From Thuidium tamariscinum (Eukaryota; Streptophyta; Bryopsida; Hypnales; Thuidiaceae): a DNA stretch of 64,000 bases. The DNA lies in NCBI GenBank assembly GCA_947034885.2, contig OX344757.2, positions 4,898,001 through 4,962,000 on the forward strand, given 5' to 3'. Shown piece by piece: positions 38,543 to 51,065 of the stretch (position 1 is its first letter; each line of letters opens with the position of its first letter). A program made the position numbers and the translations under genes. Below the pieces are notes generated by a model that saw only the letters and a list, made by a program, of their open reading frames with translations, searched no databases and had not been told where the DNA came from.

Positions 38543-41500
38543 TTAAAAAGAGTACTCTTTAGCATACAGTTCTTTTTTAACAACAAAATCCTCATTACAG
38601 TAAAATGGCAGTCGTCCACCCCCCTGTTCATTATGTTGTACCTTTCCTTTTTTGGGAAGCGCAGCATGAACATTGCTCTTCTGCACAACGACATTAGAAG
38701 TTCCAGGGGCTTTAGTCTCCGATCTTGCCTTGCTCTGAGAAGGTTCGTAGTCGGCTGGTGGCCTTGCACTTTTCTCCATCGGCTGAGTTTGGACAACGGG
38801 GACTGCTACCTCTGTTTCAACTGCGTCACTGTGGGCAGCATTGTCTTCGTCAGATTCGTGGACGTCTTCGTCAGATTCAGCGTCCTCATGGGCTGATGAT
38901 TTTGCATCTTCACTGCCGTCTTCTTCTTCACTAGAAATATGGACGTGCTCGGATTCCAGGGCCCCCTTCTCAAGTCCCTTGTCATCAGGACCCAGGACCA
39001 AGTGCTTGGGAGCCTCTTTAGTCCTCTCTGGTGTTGAAATTTTTGACGCCTTACCTTTCCCTACTGTCAATTGCTTGACCTCCAGCATTTGCTGTTTCCA
39101 CCCTTCGAACTCCTCACCCCACTTCCGCATGAAGTTCTCAACAGCGTCAAGTTGTTTCAAAATGGCTTCATTTGCCGATGTCCCAGCCGCTGTTGCAGAT
39201 GCTACAGTCCTCAGCTTTTTCTTCTCGGCAATCTCCTCCTGCACAGATGCCCATTCCCTCTCAAAAGACTCTTCTATCTCTATTTGGTACGAGTCACGTT
39301 TCAAGTGCCGTGTCTACAGCAAGCAAGCGAAAATGAATAAGAAAGACAGCATGGTCCGCATTGCAGTCCAACTCCTACCTCATTCCATGTGAATTGCTAC
39401 ATGACAATACATGCACCAATGTCCTTTTCAGAAACGTGTGATCTGAATTAAGTGCCAACAGAAAATATGTGCCAAACATTCAGACGTAAATCATGGACAA
39501 ACTGACCGCTTCATCTCTGCAGAAATTGGAAATTTAATTATCATAATGAAGTTAGTTACCAGGCTTATGATCACTGATTCATGAACCGCTTTTTTGGTTG
39601 TACCCTTGGATCCCCTACCCCTTGCAATAGAAGCCATCCTCTCGGACATTTCTTTTCCCTCCTTACTTGCTCTCTTCTCAACCATATCGTCCCAGTAAAT
39701 CTTGTTCAGATCACTTGGCCTGTTGCATCCTTTGTCGATATAATGATTCAAGGTAAACCTATATTGAGTGAGACCTGCACCTGCTTGTTTTCCTACGTAT
39801 TTTTCACTCAGTTTCGATGAATCCCCAAGAACATCATAATCGTCCAACAGACGATCTATCAGTCTTTGCCTTGCCTCTTTTGTCTGCCCACTCCAACCCA
39901 CTCGTGGGTCCATGTCTTTCACAAATGAGTTAATGTCCGCATTAAAAAGAGAAGCCATGGCGCCACAGGGATTGCCATACTTGTCAACATGAAGGGGACG
40001 CTTTATTTTTGGGGACGATTTTACCTCATTCTCCACAATTGCCGAAGATGACGGAGGGGGGCTCCTTGCCATCCTAGCCCTTGCATACTGTGATTCGCCA
40101 GCCGATGCGCTTGCATACATGTCCACAGGAGTCCCCCGACGTTCATACCTCCCGTCTTCATACCGTCGTGGTTCGTCGTACTGTCTTGGTCGCCTGTCAA
40201 AGTCTCTCCCTCGGCTGTCGTAGTAGGGGTTTGCCCCTGTGGATGACAAAATCCATTTCACCGAAAAAATTACTCTACAGTTTACACATTCACCGAGGGA
40301 GTCAAAACTTGGAATTCAAAAGAGCCTCCACTCGGCTAAAACCTATTACAGGTAAAGAGGTTTGATTTTCAAAATGACATGAATGTAATACCTTTGCGAT
40401 CATTGTAGTCAAAGCGTCCTTTGTAGGTGGCACCGCGTCTCTCATAATCTGCAGGACGTCCACCATACTCTGCACCCCCTCCATATGGTGTTGGTGAACG
40501 CGGTCTGTGGGAAGAACCTCTGTATGGAGCAGTTGCTGGATTCCCATACTCTCTTGGGTACTGGTGTCCCCAATCTGATCCACCTCTTCTGTCATAGTCT
40601 TCAATGCGGTATCCAGTTGGAGGAGGTCTTCGCGAGAACTGTGATTCCCTTTCCCAACGGGGTGCGTGCACATTGGCATTCTCTTCTTCAAAAATAGAGG
40701 AAGGACGCTCTGGTGATACGGTAACACGACCTGTAAGACGCAATGGAGATTGTGGCGACGGGGTGCCTTCTTCTTCGCCATTTGTGTCACGCAGGGGTTC
40801 TGGCGAGGCGCTCATTCTCTTCTTCTGTAATCCAGCGCCTTTCTTCATGCTGCCTTTACGTTTCCTACAAGACGCTTTCCCTGGCCAAGCACAGAACTCT
40901 TCCTGAACGTTTGCACAGCCGAGTTAGTTCACAGCACTCAAAATGCGGTGAAGAAAGCAATTCAGAGTGACGAGAATAACATTTTGCAATCGTCCATGAG
41001 GAATTCAGTCGACCGTTCTTGACCAAGGAAATACTGAGATCCACTAATGTTTAGCGAAACAGGAAGCTTGAAAACGAGCATGACAGACTTCAGAATTGAA
41101 TGGTTCCATATACGGAAATCATGGACACTGAACGAACCCTAGTAATTCTCTGTATCCTACTATGATTCCAGAAATATCAAGCACATGTAGGTTGTGTGAG
41201 GGTTTTAAACCAATTTGAGAGTTGGGTTCTCGACTATGTAGGATGGCACTGAGTTCAGAGGAGGACTGAATACTTCAGCCTTGGCAACATCGACGGTGAA
41301 GTTGTTGTCGTTTCCCTTTGTACTAAAAGGAAAATGAAAACCAGAGACAAAAGTTTTCAGAAAAACCTGACGGCCTTACCACTGCAATGCACATCTGCGC
41401 TCCTCCATCGCGCTGGTATAAACTCCTTCCGAAGTGGCTTCTAATGGATTCAATGCATGCAGGGAGTAAACGTTCAAGCATTGCCTACTGTTCTCAACAC

Positions 41501-42232
41501 TTGAATAAGACATGTAGGCGGGGTTTGGCAAGTAATGCCACAAGAATTTGAGTAAGAGGCAAAATGAAGTGCATGTTACCGTACTTCATTTGCCTGATTT
41601 TGAAGAAAACGAAAGTAATGCGACTAGCGCCCTACGACAACCCTAAATCAATAGCGCTCTCTTCAGGAAAACACCGCTAGCAGACACATATAAGGCGCAA
41701 TGCCACGTAGAGATCATGGAGCGCCTTACTCCTAAATCTGCAAGTGCTGTAAAGGACCATCTAAATATGGTGCTAAAAATATGCGGCCGCCATTACCATA
41801 ACTCGGGAAGCGCAAATTTCTCTCAATGGCGGCTGCGTGACTGCATGGAATTGGGAAATCGAAAAAAAGGCAAACACATACATTGCCACGGCTGCAACTA
41901 ACCTTCTTTTTGGCGAGGCTTGCAGACGGCTCCGCAAGCTGAAGCTGCACTGCGGGTTTGGACACTCTTGTTGTCCTTCGCAAGCTCTGCGGGTGCACGG
42001 CCTGCTCCGATTTGTTGCGCCTCTTCCTCCGCGTACCACTACTGCCCTGTCCCTGGACCACACTGATTCCTTCGCCAGGGAATGCGCTCCGAATTGCTAC
42101 TACGTCTAGGAATCCAGCTTCCACCAAGTTCTTCTGGACAGCATCGTGGAGCGCTTTCCTGCGTGAGTCTCTCTCAACCTCGTATGCGCAAATGTCACTA
42201 GCAGCTCCGTTTTCAACTGAAGAGGGATCCAT
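38543..42232 (-). CDS. CACTA-encoded Transposase_24-like protein
   Basis: This is the second CACTA gene, thought to bind the element's ends with TNP2. Four exons join in frame: 41903-42232, 40392-40824, 39560-40236 and 39313 down to a TAA at 38543-38545, about 737 residues. The N-terminus starts MDPSSVENGAASDIC and has KRRNK-type basic stretches. Exon 2 is Arg/Tyr/Gly-rich and disordered (RRPPPTGYRIEDYDRRGG). Exon 3 carries the conserved part: SEKYVGKQAGAGLTQYRF, CNRPSDLNKIYWDDMVEKR and SERMASIARGRGSKG, similar to plant Ptta/En-Spm Transposase_24 proteins (W-x-x-x-V-x-x-R, then a Ser/Arg-Gly linker). The last exon is a coiled coil (EESFEREWASVQEEIAEKKK) followed by an acidic region. More 3' exons are likely (38057, 37156). 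Joins are inferred from frame and splice sites. Confidence 0.6.
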
Positions 42233-43404
42233 AGAATGGTGGCGACGGGATTTGTAAGCGAAGTCGGGAAGTAATGGACGGGGGGCTCAAGCTGTCTTCG
42301 ATCAAGTTCGAAGCCTCCTATTCCCGCCCGTTTCAAAAAGGTCCACGTGTCCCGAACTAGGACTTGGGCTTACTCGTTCTTCATGTTTAACACTGTTCTG
42401 TAGGGCAATGAGTCCAGAACACGAAATCAGGTTACTTACATTTGAAATGCAGTGGTCTCTCTTAATGCCAACGGTTTCGATTTGATAGAGCTATATTTTT
42501 TTTTTAAATTCTTTGCACATACTGAGCACTACATGTCCCCAGTATGTTTCATGAGTGCTACATTAGATCTGCACACAGTACAGTGTTCTATAGAATGTAA
42601 ATGCTTGACCAAAATGGACGCACACAGGAGGTGGCTTTGGTTTTCTAAAAAAGGATGTGAGACGTCTTCATGTTCATCTGAACTCTTAATGTAAATGCGA
42701 GGGAACTGCCCATTTATAAGTTGAGGAAGTGAGCCTACTCAAAATGTAGTGTGGGCTGTAGAGGGAGTTTTTTGTGTCCTTCATTGTCTTAAAAATATGT
42801 ACAATGAGCATGTGAAATCTACCATGAACTACCTAGAATCTTACTGCAAGACTGATGTTTTTTTAAATTACATGCACATACGTTCACGGTACAATGTAGT
42901 TTGTATTGAGGCATGTGAACTTTGAAATGCATATTGTTTTCAGAGATCCTCACAGCTTTGTTTCAGAATATATATCATGCATATACAATGACTAGTATTG
43001 ACCCTTGCTGTCCAGTAGTTCAGTGTCATGTTAGAAGAAATCCAGTTCTGATTCAAGTAGGTCATGAAGTTCATAGTTTGGAAAGGTCTGAATATTGAAT
43101 ATAAACAAACGCTAGACCTCTCTTTTCCACTGTGTGGCATCCCATTCCATGGACATTGGACTAGAAAACTAGAACCGCGGTAGACTTATATAGCGTGCTC
43201 TGTATTTCTTTACATCTAGAAATGAAAATAATGCTTCCCCCTACACACTAACATAGACTTATAAATAAAAGACTCTGTAAGAGAAGGGGGGGAAGCCAAT
43301 CAGCAATCACCCCGTGTTTTCACAGTATTGAGCTTGTACTAACGTATGTCCTTTTATTTGTTTGTGCAAGTCTGACTGAAGAAAACGAAATTGGGCTTTG
43401 GCAA
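42233..43404. promoter_or_regulatory. Divergent intergenic region of the CACTA element
   Basis: This 1.2-kb stretch separates the minus gene (ATG at 42232) from the plus genes (43405, 44546). It is more AT-rich than either side and marks the switch of strand C/G bias. No specific promoter element is claimed. The role as a shared promoter is inferred from gene orientation. Confidence 0.4.
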
Positions 43405-43878
43405 ATGGAGGAGAAGAAGACCGTTCCCAGTCACCCCTACCCTACAGAGAGTGGGGAGTGGAGGACGATAAAACGTTCTGTGGTAAAGGTGAAGACAATT
43501 GAACATGGAAGTCTGGGGGGTGAAATGGGGTCCTCCTCGTTTCCAGAGCAGGACATGGGGGCAAGTGAGGTCAATGCTTTGATGGAGTCTAAACAGTTTA
43601 TGGAGCCCACTGTTGTTCATGTCAGGAATGCACAGTTGATTGGTGAACAGAACATAGACATAGAGATTACTGAAATAAGAGAATGTATGGAGCGAGTTGA
43701 AAAAGATTTGGAAAAAACAAGGGAGTGCATTGCAAGAGCTGAGAGGAAGCTGAGCAGTTTAGAGAAGAGCATCGAGAAAGGGGATTCCGTGGTTGACGTA
43801 AACAGCAGCGTTTTGATGAAAAGGAAGATGTCACTAGATGATTCACTTGGTCCGTACAGAAAAACAATGAGGAAGTGA
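43405..43878 (+). CDS. Small CACTA-encoded coiled-coil protein, function unknown
   Basis: A single uninterrupted frame of 157 codons runs from an ATG to TGA. Residues 1-75 are polar with no motif. From about residue 80 a helical heptad region runs through DIEITEIRECMERVEKDLEK, then TRECIARAERKLSSLEKSIE. A basic tail ends PYRKTMRK. No family is recognised. It lies 668 bases upstream of TNP2 in the same orientation and within the same strand-bias domain, so it could be a third transposon protein or a 5' exon of the TNP2 transcript. Confidence 0.55.
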   Translation: MEEKKTVPSHPYPTESGEWRTIKRSVVKVKTIEHGSLGGEMGSSSFPEQDMGASEVNALMESKQFMEPTVVHVRNAQLIGEQNIDIEITEIRECMERVEKDLEKTRECIARAERKLSSLEKSIEKGDSVVDVNSSVLMKRKMSLDDSLGPYRKTMRK

Positions 43879-44545
43879 GTGGCACTGTATTGTCAGGATA
43901 TGGAGGGCACGGTGGAGACTAGAGTCTGTTGTAGCTTTTTAAGAGTTCTAGACCTGAATTAGCATTGAAATATGGATTGCTTTGCTTTAGGATCTGGCTC
44001 CCTAAGTATACGTCTTGAAGGGATTGTAGTTTGCCTACTGCTTCACATGCAGTAGTTTAATGTATGATGTTTTTTTCCTGAATTACTGCACACTTAATTA
44101 AGCACGGATTGCAGTGTGCCTTCTAAGAAGTTTATGGTTATGGCAAAAGGTATCCTGAATATATGTGATTCTGGAGTGGTGATACCCTTGTTTTCAAATG
44201 CAACTGATTTTATGTGAAATTAGAAGACAAGATGAATTCTTGAAATGTTCAGTGAAATGAAAGCATGCAAGTGTGTCAACTGCATGAAGTTGTAATGTAC
44301 ACTCAAGAACTGACAAGGCCATTCCTGATGTGCATGTTCAGGTGTCACAGCCAACAGTTTATCGTTATCAACGTGTACTCAACATTGTCCGTGTGTACTG
44401 AGTTCGTGGTAAACAGAGAAGGGTGCATTTTATCATAAGGGGGTGATTATTATATGTTTTCAGTCACTGGGGTGCCAAGATTAATGAGCTACGAAGGTGA
44501 ACTTACTGCTACATATTTGGATTTCATCTGCATATTTGTTTTAAA

Positions 44546-47500
44546 ATGTCAGGGGGCCGTGTTGTCCACATTCCTATGGAAGATTTGATATTGGAAACGG
44601 AATTGCGCATAGCCACAGAACAGAACTGCACGTCATATCGTTGTCCATGTAGAAGATGCCATGGTGGTCACAAGCAGATCATAGAAACCATCAAAACACA
44701 TCTTCGTGTCAACAAACGTGACCCCTTTCTTATGAAGTCCATGTTGGGAGGAGATCCAGAGGGGGGGTATCCAGAGGAAGGAATATGGGTGGATGCATGT
44801 GGAGAAGCAGTGGTAAATGAGAATGTTTTTGATGACGAAGAAGTAAGATCACAATATGTTGAACATATGGATCCTTATCATGACATCCAACGCCAACTTT
44901 TTGATGCTCTAGATGAAGGCGATCGTATCAGTGAGTGTGTATCCCAAGGTGAGGAAGTACAAGCAGACATAGAAGTAGATGTGGAAACTGTGGAGGGAGT
45001 GAACGAATTGTATGAGCAAGCTACTAAGCCTGTATACAATGGTCACAGAGTGAGTGTTGTGTCAGCAACTATAGTACTTGTGAACATGGCTGTCATACAT
45101 GGAGTGAGCAATACGTATATGGATGAACTGCTCAAGTACTTGTCCACGGTGTTATTGCCAAGTGAAAACAGGCTACCCAGCAGTCATTATGAGGCGAAGA
45201 AGCTGATTAGGAAACTGGGGCTGGACTACAACATCATTCATGCATGTCCAGATGGTTGTGTCTTGTACCAAGGAGATAAAGCAGATTTGAAAGAGTGCCC
45301 CAATTCAAAATGTGGGAAGTCAAGATTTGTGGCAGGTTCGGATGCTATCCCAGCTAAAGTAATAAGGCATTTCCCACTTATTCCTAGGTTACAAAAGATG
45401 TTCAGGTCTCCAGCAATAGCGGACTTGTTACGATTTCATTCCAAGAATCCAAACACAGATGAAGGTGTCATGAAGTCAATGGCTGATAGTCCAGCATGGA
45501 AGCATGTTGATATGAACATTGATCCTTCATTTGCATGTGATGGGCGGAACCTGCGTTTTGGACTATCTCTTGATGGAGTGAATTCATTCACACACAACAG
45601 CACTAGCCACTCAACGTGGCCAGTTCTAATCCTGATATACAACTTACCCCCCTACTTGGTGACGAAGAATTTCTTTATTCAGCTCAGTATTCTCATTTCA
45701 GGAAAGCTATCTCCTACGAACGAAAACATTGATGTTTTTGTACGCCCTGTTATTGAAGAGTTGAAAGAACTGTGGAGTGGAGTGATTACACAGGACTTCT
45801 CAAGGCCACCAGGGCAGAGGCGCTTCAATATGAGAGGGATATTGATGTGGACAATATCAGACTACCCGGCATATGGACTTATATCTGGTCTATGCACGCA
45901 TGGGTACAAAGCGTGTACAGTGTGTGGACCTTTAACACAGGGGAGAGTTGCCAAATCTGGTAATAATGTTGATCCACTGAAGAGAGCTAGGGGACGGAAA
46001 ATTGTATATGGTGGCAGTCGTCGGTGGTTGCGAAGAAGCCACCCATATCGGAGGGATTTGGGATTCGACGGGAAAGAGGAATACGGAGAAGCCCCGGTGA
46101 GAATGTCAGTAGCAGAAAGAAGAAGGAGTGGGGAAGAGCGAGAAGCATATCTTGCAAGTGGAGGACGAAAAGGAGGGGATGATGATCCAGTGCATATTCA
46201 TGGAGTGAAACGCAGCAGTGTATTGAATGAGTTACCTTACTGGACGGTGCGTATCACTGCAATATTCCTTTATGAATTTTATGGACAGTAGTGTGTGTAA
46301 ATGTAAATGTGAGGGAAGCTCATTAGCAGACAGAGGAGGTCCAATGTTGTGAGGAAGAAGGGGTGTTTCAGTTGCCATGCGAAGACATGTTGTATGTTAA
46401 AGGAAGGTCAAATCTGTAATTCTGAGAACTAAATGGAGGAATGGCATATAAGAAGGCAGAGAACGCATTGTATAATTTGAAAACTGCAATGGCAACGTGA
46501 TGCCCAACGTCATTTTGTTTACGACCAATGTAGGGGGGAGGACAAGTCGTTGTAAACAGTGTTGAGGGGGAGGCTGAGAGTATTAGCATGATACACAATG
46601 AAATGTGCTGGACAACGTGGAGGCATCCCACACCGTGAAGGGAGCTGCACTGCATAGACATGGGTCAATATAATGACTTCGTTGTAATGAGTTGTGTTAA
46701 CGCATTCGCTTGTATTGGATTGGGCGAATGAAGTGTTAACTGAAGCAACCGAAGGGAACTTGAATCCTAAGTGTACTGTTGACATTGTAATGAAAAGAAG
46801 GGACTAGCACTCATGAAGGTAGTGAATATTGGTGTGAAGGGTGTTTTTCGCCATCACAGCAGAGCGTGAAGTTGGAGAATGTTACAGTCTTGAAGGCATG
46901 GTCAATGCAGGGAAGAAGCATGTGTAGAATTCAGAGCAGTGCAGCAGATGATGTTAGAATCGTGGAAGACTTCCATGATGTACTGAATGTGGGTTGTCAT
47001 TTGTTTGTGTAGGATCTTCTCATTCAGCATGTGTTGGATCCAATGCATTGTGAGAAAAATGTTTGTGAGAACATAACAAAAACACTGTTGGGAGTTAAAG
47101 ATTCAATTGGAAGCAGACAAGACATGGAGGCTTTGCGAATTAGGCCAGAGTTGTGGCTTACCCCAGGTCAGACCAGCGGAAGTGATTTCCACATGCCAGC
47201 AGCACCCTACATCCTAAGTGGACCAGAGAAGACATCTGTAATGGAAATTATAAAGAGTTTGAAGACACCAAGCAATTATGTGGGTGCTATTCACAAGTGC
47301 CTTGAAGAAGGGAAACTCCGATACATGAAGACCCATGACTTTCACGTTCTTATGCAGCAGGTATGATGAAGCCTTCAACAATCAGGTCCTTCACATGTTG
47401 ATTGAAGAATTGACTAGGTATTTGAGGGTGGTTTTGTTGACGTTTGTGAATTTCTGTGATGTATGAATAGTGGTGTATTTATTTTTGAGAGAATCAAGTA

Positions 47501-49341
47501 GGCATGTTAGAGGAGGACATGGGCAGAGGTTACCATGATTGAATAAGTTGAACTCTGCAATCACCAAATTCTGGAGTGGACATATGGACAAAATTAAATA
47601 AAGAAGGAAGCCCTTTCACAATTGGAATGTACTCTGATGTTTAACTGGAAGTGTTCCTTGCTTCATGTGCACCAGCAGGTATTACCACTGGCATTGCGTA
47701 ATGTACTCAGTGAGGATGTACGGCAAGCAGTGATGAAGGTCAGTCGAGTATTCTAGAGACTATGTGCAAGGGAGATTAAAATTTCCGAAAGAGATGCTGA
47801 TATGGTGGATGCAGCGGATGCCCTGTGCATGTTGGAGAAGGTTTTCCCACCAACTTTCATGGATATCATGTCACATTTGATTATCCATCTAGTGGAGGAG
47901 CTATACATTTGTGGACCAGTGCATTGCCGCTGGATGTATCCAATGGAAAGGTATATGAAAACTTTGAAAGAATATGTGAGGACCTATGCCCGACCAGAAG
48001 CAAGTATGGCAGAAGGTTATAGCATGTCTGAAACATTAGGATATTGTACGGAGTATTTGCAACGCTTCCATGGAACATGTCGTCGTGTGTGGGACGATAA
48101 AGAGGAACAAAGAATGAATGATGAAGTTGTGCAAGGCAAAGGGTGGTCAAGGCGTATGTCAGATGAGTTCAGAGATTGGGCGCACATGTTTGTGATATCA
48201 AATTCAGCGGACCTAGAGGAATGGAGGCGGTGAGTTAGAACTTTTTTACAAATTTCAGTGGAGAACTAGCTGTCATGTGTGCAGAACATGGAAGTAGGTG
48301 AAGAAGGGTTGTAGGGCATTTGATATGATGTTTAATTGAAAATTGTATTGGGATGGTTTGATCATGAGTGTAGTGCATTTTATGTTTGTATGGAACAGCA
48401 GTTTCAAAACGAATAGCTGAAAGGCTGCACGTATGAAAAAACAGAAAAAGAAGTCTGTTTAGGATGGGCAGAGTTCAAGACGTAACTGTAGCATTTTTTT
48501 CATAAGACTGTAAGGGTTGTTGTGATGAACAGACAATGTTATGGCATTTCTTGAATGTGTGGGGGCGTAATGGAACAGAGAATACACAGGTGCATGTGAA
48601 GAGAGGGAAGTGAATCGGCAACATTTCAAGGAAGACTACATTCGTCAGCATGGACGTAACTCAGTTGTGCAATACCCGGATGAGTTCCAGATGTTGCCAA
48701 AGTTTGTAGAGTGGTTGCCTCAAAAAGTTCAGGAAGCAAGAAGTGGACCAGTGAAACCAAGTTTGGATGTCATAGAGGCATCCAGGCCTCCGGAGAGGAC
48801 TGCAACAGCATATAGAGCAATGTATGCTCATGGAATGCACTTACGAGTGCGAAGTGCAGAAGAAGATAAAGTGACTTGTGATAGTGGGATTGCAGCTTCA
48901 GTTTTACGCCCTTGGAGGGGAAGAGCATCAAGTAACCAAGGTACTTGGCGGAGTGCAGAGTATGTTGGCTGGATTGAAGAGATTTTGGAATTGAACTACC
49001 GTAGTCACTGTTGTGTAGTACTTGTGTGTTCGTGGGTACCAGCAAAATTGGGTGCACCGAACGCTGACGTCGTTCGTGACAAATATGGCTTTACTATTGC
49101 GAATTTCAGTCATTGTCACGCATTGGATGCAGATTCCTTTGCCTTCCCAACACAATGCCAACAAGTTTTTTTTTCAGATGACGTAGAGCGCAGGAGGGGT
49201 GCAGGTGGGGACTGGAAGGTGGTTTGTGGAACAGATGTGAGAGGGCGCCGTGGAAATAGAAGCAATGATAAGGTAGATATAGAATTCCTTTCAGCCGGTA
49301 GGGATTCAGATTTTCCAAGTCTTCGTGTGCGACATTCCTAG
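44546..49341 (+). CDS. CACTA TNP2-type transposase (one in-frame stop)
   Basis: This is the DNA-cleaving transposase of CACTA elements. Exons 44546-46246, 47013-47360, 47679-48229 and 48579-49341 join in frame to about 1120 codons. Order: N-terminal zinc-binding transposase-associated domain (YRCPCRRCHGG, residues 31-41); TNP2 core with LSLDG (D343), LPPYLVTKNFF, NIDVFVRPVIEELKELW and TISDYPAYG (D439) before the CTHGYKACTVC motif; DUF4218 (DLLIQHVLDPMHCEKNVCEN, RWMYPMERYMKTLKEYVR); DUF4216-like C-terminus (VWVLVCSW-type block, RDKYGFTIANF). Exon 3 has a TAG at 47754-47756 between KVSRVF and RLCAREIKI where the family is continuous; no intron of workable size removes it. Otherwise the gene is intact, suggesting recent inactivation or readthrough. 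Confidence 0.88.
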
Positions 49342-49986
49342 GAGGCTCGGATGAGTTTATTAATTAAAAGAAGGTATTATAAATTGATGTTCTGTATGTT
49401 TGCACTGAAGCCTTGTTGTTCTGCTCTGACTAAAATGTGACTGAATTTCTATGATTTCGATTTGCTTCTGGAAATTGGTAGTCTTTTAATTTGTAAGAAT
49501 TTCAATTAAAGTAAAATATATGGGATGAAATGGTAGAACACAATGTAGTGAGACAAACTTAAGGCAGATGAGTGCACGTATCCTCTTTGTTGTGGCGGGT
49601 TAAGATTCCATAAACCCATGTATGTAAAGAATGTAGCCCTTCTCAGAGGGAAAAAACTGTAGCGAAGTGTTCATCTATCGAAAAGAGAATTGACCAAAGA
49701 GTGGCCTCCACGTAGGTAGTTGGACGTGAGCTCCATGATTACGTTTGAAAACATGTCGTTTCTGTTTTAGACAACGTCGTCCACGTTAAATCGAACAGAA
49801 GTGAATCCGGTGCTGAAGCGTCATCACTTCGTCAACGGAAGTATAACATGCACTGTTTCATAGAACAAGAACGTAAACGGACTACATTCCATTAAACAAG
49901 AATGTAAACGAATGCCTTTAAAGTAACAAATTGTCTTCATGAAAGAGCACCATAATAAAGAAAAATTGGAAAATCGCGTTGAACAG

Positions 49987-50006
49987 AACACGGTATTCTT
50001 CTAGTG
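49987..50006 (-). repeat. CACTA terminal inverted repeat, right
   Basis: CGGTATTCTTCTAGTG ends the element and is followed by the ATA target duplication. Its inverse starts CACTAGAAGAATACC. Confidence 0.93.
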
Positions 50007-50327
50007 ATAGGATGTATACATATTCCAATACTTAATATGTCTTTAAACAAACAACAACAATTCACATTTTGATATATTTTTAATGTTCTTAATTATGATG
50101 ATGAAGATTCCATGGAAAGTAAAATTGACACAATAGTGTCCCCTAACAACTTGTAATTGCCCAATGTATTATACATTAAGAATGTGTTATTGGATAATTG
50201 CTCCAATAAGATATTAGATTAGAAATCTTCAATATTTGGATGGTTAGTATTTAAATAGTATCTTATGAATATCCAAAATAATATATTATTTTAATAATAT
50301 AATATATTTTATATTTTATATTATTAA

Positions 50328-51065
50328 CCCTTAAAGTCCTAAGGTGCGTTTTTTGGCATTATAATTTTTTGGAGCAGCTCACTACTAATGGAATTTTTTT
50401 TTTCTGAAATTTTTACACAAGATGTGCCCAAGGAGTAGCTTTAAGGCCCAAAATTTTTCATAACTTTTGACTTTGTGGTTAAAAAGTTATGGCATGATAT
50501 GTCGTTTTCTTTATTCAGAGGGCAGCTTGGGCAGCTGAAAAAACTTATTTAAAATTTTTTTTTTTCAAAAGTAAAATTTCAAATTGATTCTTTAGGGTTT
50601 TTACAGACATTGAAAGCTTTGTTTCATCCCATTTGGATTAAGGAGTCAAAAGTTATGAGCAATTTAAGTTTGTGGGTAGGTATGGAATTTTTGAAAACCA
50701 TACCTACCCGCAAACTAAAATTGCTCATAACTTTTGACTCCTTAATCCAAATGGGATGAAACAAAGCTTTCCATGTCTGTAAAAACCTAAAGAATCAATT
50801 TGAAATTTCACTTTTGAAAAAAATATTTTTTAAAGAAGTTTTTTCAGCTGCCTAAGCTGCCCTCCGAGTAAAGAAAATGACATATCATGTCATAACTTTT
50901 TAACCACAAAGTCAAAAGTTATGAAAAATTTTGGACCTTAAAGCTACTACTTGGGTACATCTTGTGTAAAAATTTCAGCAAAAAAAAAAAAAAAAAAAAA
51001 TCCATTTGTAGTGAGCTGCCCCAAAAAATTATAATGCCAAAAAACGCACCTCAGAGCTTTTAAGA
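50328..51065. mobile_element. 738-bp foldback element related to the TTAA-flanked family
   Basis: Two ~360-base arms (50328-50685 and 50698-51065) are inverted copies with a 12-base loop, AATTTTTGAAAA. The left end follows TTAA (50324-50327) as CCCTTAAAGTCC. The right end has decayed (CTTTTAAGAG) and lacks a clear TTAA. Arm sequence such as ACTTTTGACT(T/A)..., GGGCAG and TTTGGATTA(A/G)GGAGTCAAAAGTTATG also occurs once in the left half of the element at 62778-63703. The foldback therefore looks like a half-element duplicated head to head. A transcript would form a long double-stranded RNA. An A-tract of 20 bases lies at 50981-51000. Confidence 0.85.

Larger units (their letters stand above)
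33122..50006. mobile_element. Complete CACTA (En/Spm) transposon, 16,885 bp
   Basis: The left end CACTAGTAGAATAACACG (33122) and right end CGGTATTCTTCTAGTG (to 50006) are inverted repeats matching at 16 of the first 20 positions. The 3-bp target duplication is ATA (33119-33121, 50007-50009). Subterminal AACGCG/CGCGTT motifs recur near both ends (33167, 33200, 33292; 49976). The element encodes a TNP2 transposase on plus (44546-49341), a Transposase_24-like protein on minus (38543-42232) and a small coiled-coil protein (43405-43878). Base composition differs sharply from the AT-rich flanks. The plus strand is C-over-G in the left half and G-over-C in the right half, switching at the divergent promoter near 42.3 kb. 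Confidence 0.95.

Noticed and set aside
38841-39392. 183-codon plus frame, Ser-rich
   Set aside because: It is the antisense shadow of the acidic and coiled-coil exon of the minus-strand transposon gene.
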